NCBI RefSeq assembly: GCF_006346325.1
Contig: NZ_VDYR01000001.1
Location: forward strand, 930,001 to 994,000
Direction of reading: 5' to 3'
Source of the DNA: Sphingomonas japonica
GTDB taxonomy: Bacteria > Pseudomonadota > Alphaproteobacteria > Sphingomonadales > Sphingomonadaceae
Length of the DNA stretch: 64,000 nucleotides
In this document: positions 60,855 to 64,000 of the stretch, piece by piece
Numbering within the stretch: position 1 is the stretch's first letter
Layout of the letters: the number at the start of each line of letters is the position of its first letter
The notes under the pieces: model-generated
Databases searched by the model: none
The model's input: the letters and a program-made list of their open reading frames with translations, nothing else
What the model was told of the DNA's origin: nothing
Position numbers and translations under genes: made by a program

Positions 60855-61658
60855 TTACGCCGCAGTCTTGCCGAACTCCTGCCGCGTCACGGGATGACTC
60901 GACGACAATCCGCCATCGACCACGATCGCCTGACCGTTGACATAGCTGGCTTCGTCCGACGCAAGGAACAGCGCGACCCGCGCGATCTCCTCGGGCTCAC
61001 CGCCGCGGCGCAGCGGATTTAGCCGACCGATGCGGTCTTCCTTGCCGACCTCGCGGGCATGTTCATAGGCACGCGCGGTCATGCCGGTCTCGATCAGGCC
61101 GGGACAGATCGCATTGACGCGAACGTTGCTCCCGGCCAACTGCTGCGCCGCGGTCTGGACAAGGTTGATGACGCCTGCCTTGGATGCCGAATAGGGCGGG
61201 CACCCCGCGCCCGATCGCAACCCCGCGACACTCGCCGTGCAGAGGATCGCGCCGCCGCCGCGCTCGATGATGCGCGGCGCGGCATGTTTGATCGCGAGGA
61301 ACGGGCCTATCAGGTTGACGCGCAGGATGTCGGCCCATTGTTCGGGCGTGCCCTCGAGCAAGCCGGTCAGCCCACCGGAAATCCCGGCATTGGCGTACAT
61401 CACGTCGATCCCGCCATGTGCCGCGCCGGCAAGTTCGACCATGTGTACGACATCTGCCTCGCGACCGGCATCCAGCGTGATCGCGCGCGCCGTGCCGCCG
61501 TCAGCGACGATCGCCGCCGCGGTCGCATGCACCGCTTCGTCGAGGTCGGCGCAGACCACCGCGCCGCCTTCGGCTGCAAACGCCATTGCCGTCGCACGGC
61601 CGATGCCGGACGCGGCACCGGTGACGATGATCGACTTGCCCGCGAACCGTGCCCTCAC
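60855..61658 (-). CDS. Short-chain dehydrogenase/reductase
   Basis: This 267-residue NAD(P)-dependent oxidoreductase has the cofactor motif TGAASGIG at 13-20, NAG in YANAGISGG, catalytic S143, Y156 and K160 (YSASK), and the typical end [16 protein letters not shown] 61658 overlaps the phosphotransferase stop by four bases. Probable substrates are hydroxyacyl or alcohol intermediates of the surrounding cluster, not deducible further. Confidence 0.9.
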   Translation of the reverse strand: MRARFAGKSIIVTGAASGIGRATAMAFAAEGGAVVCADLDEAVHATAAAIVADGGTARAITLDAGREADVVHMVELAGAAHGGIDVMYANAGISGGLTGLLEGTPEQWADILRVNLIGPFLAIKHAAPRIIERGGGAILCTASVAGLRSGAGCPPYSASKAGVINLVQTAAQQLAGSNVRVNAICPGLIETGMTARAYEHAREVGKEDRIGRLNPLRRGGEPEEIARVALFLASDEASYVNGQAIVVDGGLSSSHPVTRQEFGKTAA

Positions 61659-62698
61659 TGCGTCGCTCCCGCCTTCACTGCAAAGCTCCACGCTGCATCG
61701 ACCAGCGCCGGCAGCCGTTTGACGGTTCGCGCGGCCTGCGCGCTGGAAGCGTTGCCGTCGCGCAGCCGCTGCTTGATGCCCTGGACGATGCCCGCGAGCC
61801 GGAACAAGTTGTACGCGAAATACCAGTCGAGGTCCGGCACCCCGTCGCGCCCAGTCGCTGCGCAATAGCGTTCGACCACCTGTTCCAGCGTCGGAATGCC
61901 GGTCGCCTCCCCGGTTCGGCCCATCACGCCCGAGCGGCCTTCTGGCTCGGTCACCCAGCTCATCAGGAAATAGCTGAAATCCGCCAGCGGATCGCCGAGC
62001 GTCGACAATTCCCAGTCGAGCACCGCCGCCACGCGCGGAACGTCGGGGGCGAAGATAAGGTTGTCGATGCGGAAGTCGCCGTGCACGATCGCCGTGCGCG
62101 TCTGCGGCGGCACAGTCTGCGGCAGCCACTCGATCAGCCTGTCCATCGCCGGCAGATCATCGGTCTGGCTGGCGCGATACTGCCGCGTCCAGCGCGCGAC
62201 CTGGCGCTCGAAATAATTGCCCGGCTTGCCATAATCGCCCAGGCCCACCGCCTCGGGATCGATCGCGTGCAGCGCCGCGAGCGTGTCGATCATCGCATGA
62301 TAGTGCGCCGTGCGTTCCGCCGGGGCGAGACCGGGCAAGGTGCCGTCCCACAGCGTCCGGCCCTCGACCAGTTCCATGACGTAGAACATCGAACCGATCA
62401 CAGTGTCGTCGGTACACAGTCCGAAATAGGGCTTGGCCACCGGAAAGCCTGTGGGGTGCAGCGCCGCGATCAGACGGTATTCGCGATCGACCGCATGTGC
62501 CGACGGCAGCAGCTTGCCGAACGGCTGACGGCGCAGGACATAGCTTTTGCCCGGCGTATCCACCCGGTAGGTCGGGTTGGACTGGCCGCCGGGAAATTTT
62601 TCGAGCGAAACCGGCCCGCCGAACCCCGGCATGCGATCGGCCATCCAGCGTTCGAGCGCGGCGGTATCGATCGGCGTATCGCCTGCATCACCGGTCAT
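61655..62698 (-). CDS. Phosphotransferase family protein (ACAD10/11-like kinase domain)
   Basis: This 347-residue protein has the aminoglycoside-phosphotransferase fold: the nucleotide loop [10 protein letters not shown], catalytic [11 protein letters not shown] and [13 protein letters not shown]. In mammals ACAD10 and ACAD11 join such a kinase domain to an acyl-CoA dehydrogenase and handle 4-hydroxy acids. In bacteria the two are often separate, and the neighbouring dehydrogenase at the window edge fits that pairing. The ATG lies within four bases of the alcohol dehydrogenase stop, overlapping it. Confidence 0.85.
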   Translation of the reverse strand: MTGDAGDTPIDTAALERWMADRMPGFGGPVSLEKFPGGQSNPTYRVDTPGKSYVLRRQPFGKLLPSAHAVDREYRLIAALHPTGFPVAKPYFGLCTDDTVIGSMFYVMELVEGRTLWDGTLPGLAPAERTAHYHAMIDTLAALHAIDPEAVGLGDYGKPGNYFERQVARWTRQYRASQTDDLPAMDRLIEWLPQTVPPQTRTAIVHGDFRIDNLIFAPDVPRVAAVLDWELSTLGDPLADFSYFLMSWVTEPEGRSGVMGRTGEATGIPTLEQVVERYCAATGRDGVPDLDWYFAYNLFRLAGIVQGIKQRLRDGNASSAQAARTVKRLPALVDAAWSFAVKAGATQ

Positions 62699-63780
62699 GG
62701 GAACACGATCACCGATCGCACGCTGTCGCCGCTGCGCAGCTTCGCCAGCGCTGTATTGACGTCATCTAGCGCGATCGTCTCCGCTACCATCGTGTCCAGA
62801 TCGAGCTTGCCGTCCAGATACATCCGCACGAGCCGAGGCATGTCGAGCGGGAACTGCGTCGATCCCAAAAGCGATCCTTGCAGTTTCTTGCCGGTCAGAA
62901 AGGTCGGGCCAGCGATGCTGACCGACTGGCCGGGGGCGATCATGCCCAGGATCGTCGCGGTTCCGCCGCGGCGCAGGATCGTCCAGGCGAGTTCTGCGGT
63001 ATTCGGCCGCCCGACCGCTTCTATCGCATAGTGCACACCGCCACCGGTGAGCGTGAGCACCGCCTTGGCAAGGCCCTCGGCGCCGGCGTCGAACGCGTGG
63101 GTGGCCCCCATGCGCTTCGCCAGCTCGCGCTTTTCGGCGACCGGATCGATCGCGACGATCATCCCCGCGCCGGCGATTTTCGCCGCGTTGATCGCCGCCA
63201 GCCCGATGCCTCCGGCGCCGATCACCGCGACGCTTTCGCCGGGCTTGACCTTGCTGTCGTTGAAGACCGCACCCGCCCCGGTAATCACCGCGCAGCCCAG
63301 CAGCGCTGCCCGGTCGAGCGGCATAGCCTTGTCGATGGCGACACAGGCGTTCTCGTGCACCAGCATCCGTTCGGCGAAGGCCGACAGGTTGAGGAACGGT
63401 GCCAGCGGCGTGCCGTCCGCCAGGCTCAAACGCGGCGGAGCGTCGGCGGGACGGCGGGTGGATGGGTCGATGCACAATGACGGCCGCCCGCTGGTGCAGA
63501 ACTCGCAGGATCCGCAGAACACCGTGAAGAAGGTGATGACGGGATCACCGGGCCGAACGCTCGACACGCCATCGCCGACCACTTCGACCACGCCTGCCGC
63601 CTCATGCCCCGGCACGGTCGGCACCGGGTGCGGAAAACTGCCATCGACGAAATGCAGGTCCGAGCGACACACCCCGACGGCGGCAGTACGGATCAGCACC
63701 TCGCGCGGACCCGGCGCGTCGATGCGAACGTCCTCGATCGACAGCGGCGAACCCGCCTCACGTAATATTGCAGCCTTCAT
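62695..63780 (-). CDS. Zinc-dependent alcohol dehydrogenase
   Basis: This 361-residue medium-chain dehydrogenase has catalytic zinc residues C38 (GVCRSDLH), H59/E60 (GHEAAG) and the Cys in LLGCAVITG. The structural zinc lobe has C89, C92, C95 and C103 (CGSCEFC, then LC). The NAD motif is [13 protein letters not shown] 63780 overlaps the acyl-CoA dehydrogenase stop by four bases (ATGA). Confidence 0.92.
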   Translation of the reverse strand: MKAAILREAGSPLSIEDVRIDAPGPREVLIRTAAVGVCRSDLHFVDGSFPHPVPTVPGHEAAGVVEVVGDGVSSVRPGDPVITFFTVFCGSCEFCTSGRPSLCIDPSTRRPADAPPRLSLADGTPLAPFLNLSAFAERMLVHENACVAIDKAMPLDRAALLGCAVITGAGAVFNDSKVKPGESVAVIGAGGIGLAAINAAKIAGAGMIVAIDPVAEKRELAKRMGATHAFDAGAEGLAKAVLTLTGGGVHYAIEAVGRPNTAELAWTILRRGGTATILGMIAPGQSVSIAGPTFLTGKKLQGSLLGSTQFPLDMPRLVRMYLDGKLDLDTMVAETIALDDVNTALAKLRSGDSVRSVIVFP

Positions 63781-64000
63781 GCGTGCTTCCCGAACTCCGC
63801 GCGCGCGATCGTGCGGTTGTGGACCTCGTCCGGGCCGTCGGCGAAGCGCAGCGTGCGCATTCCTGCCCACGCGCTCGCCAGTTCGAAATCGTCGGACACG
63901 CCGCCGCCGCCATGCGCCTGGATCGCGTCGTCGAGGATCTTGAGTGCCATGGTCGGCGCCTGCACCTTGATCATGCTGATCTCGAGATGCGCCGACTTGT
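63777..64000 (-). CDS. Acyl-CoA dehydrogenase, 3' end (partial)
   Basis: Only the C-terminal 74 residues lie in the window; the gene continues past the right edge. [19 protein letters not shown] and [16 protein letters not shown] are the typical end of this family, close to ACAD11-type dehydrogenases. It leads a coupled set of dehydrogenase, alcohol dehydrogenase, phosphotransferase and SDR. Confidence 0.85.
   Translation of the reverse strand, partial: KSAHLEISMIKVQAPTMALKILDDAIQAHGGGGVSDDFELASAWAGMRTLRFADGPDEVHNRTIARAEFGKHA

Overview
The window is chromosomal DNA from a high-GC alphaproteobacterium, most likely a Sphingomonas or close relative (Sphingomonadaceae). This rests on the yqeY-dnaG-rpoD order, the acidic-insert RpoD, a nuo operon followed by birA-coaX-rnj-DUF1467, a zauP-like gene, zapA and 6S RNA in a row, and dispersed palindromic repeats of a kind common in sphingomonads. 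No rRNA, CRISPR array, transposase or prophage gene was seen. The edges cut a YqeY-like gene (left) and an acyl-CoA dehydrogenase (right).

Layout. 1-4.2 kb: the replication/transcription initiation cluster yqeY-dnaG-rpoD. 4.2-15.1 kb: a mixed region with a Phd-like/PAS fusion, a MoxR ATPase and its VWA partner separated by about 4 kb of unrelated genes (methyltransferase, DUF2975-HTH pair, CHAP protein, GT-C membrane protein), a degenerate HPt protein and a 766-residue membrane-anchored coiled-coil protein. 15.1-34.8 kb (minus strand): the complex I operon nuoABCDEFGHIJKLMN, tightly packed with 1-10 nt overlaps, running into birA, coaX, rnj and a DUF1467 gene. Three small membrane-protein ORFs lie inside it. 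One low-GC secreted-protein gene and a duplicated nuoG 3' end also interrupt it. 34.9-39.2 kb (minus): efp-hypothetical-suhB, an M23 peptidase, an L,D-transpeptidase and thiE. 39.2-44.9 kb (minus): central carbon genes tkt-gap-MOSC-pgk-fba.

45.0-46.1 kb: zauP-like gene, zapA, 6S RNA, a DUF2842 gene and tRNA-Asp. 46.1-49.3 kb: an AI-2E family permease, glycerol kinase and a PilZ protein. 49.3-64 kb: an acyl-CoA metabolism region with an acyl-CoA synthetase, a serine hydrolase, a FadJ-type bifunctional enzyme, an amidase, two adjacent acyl-CoA dehydrogenases and a TesB thioesterase. It continues on the minus strand with a translationally coupled set: acyl-CoA dehydrogenase, zinc alcohol dehydrogenase, ACAD10-like phosphotransferase and SDR.

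Many starts are GTG or TTG inside 4-nt overlaps (GTGA, ATGA, TGATG, TAATG), so translational coupling is the rule. The birA reading frame has no ATG, GTG or TTG upstream of its essential substrate motif and probably starts at CTG. The best leads for something undescribed are the small membrane proteins inside nuo, the nuoG-end duplication, the low-GC insertion in nuo, the Phd-PAS fusion, the His-less HPt protein, and a DUF2975-HTH operon with a long AT-rich palindrome.
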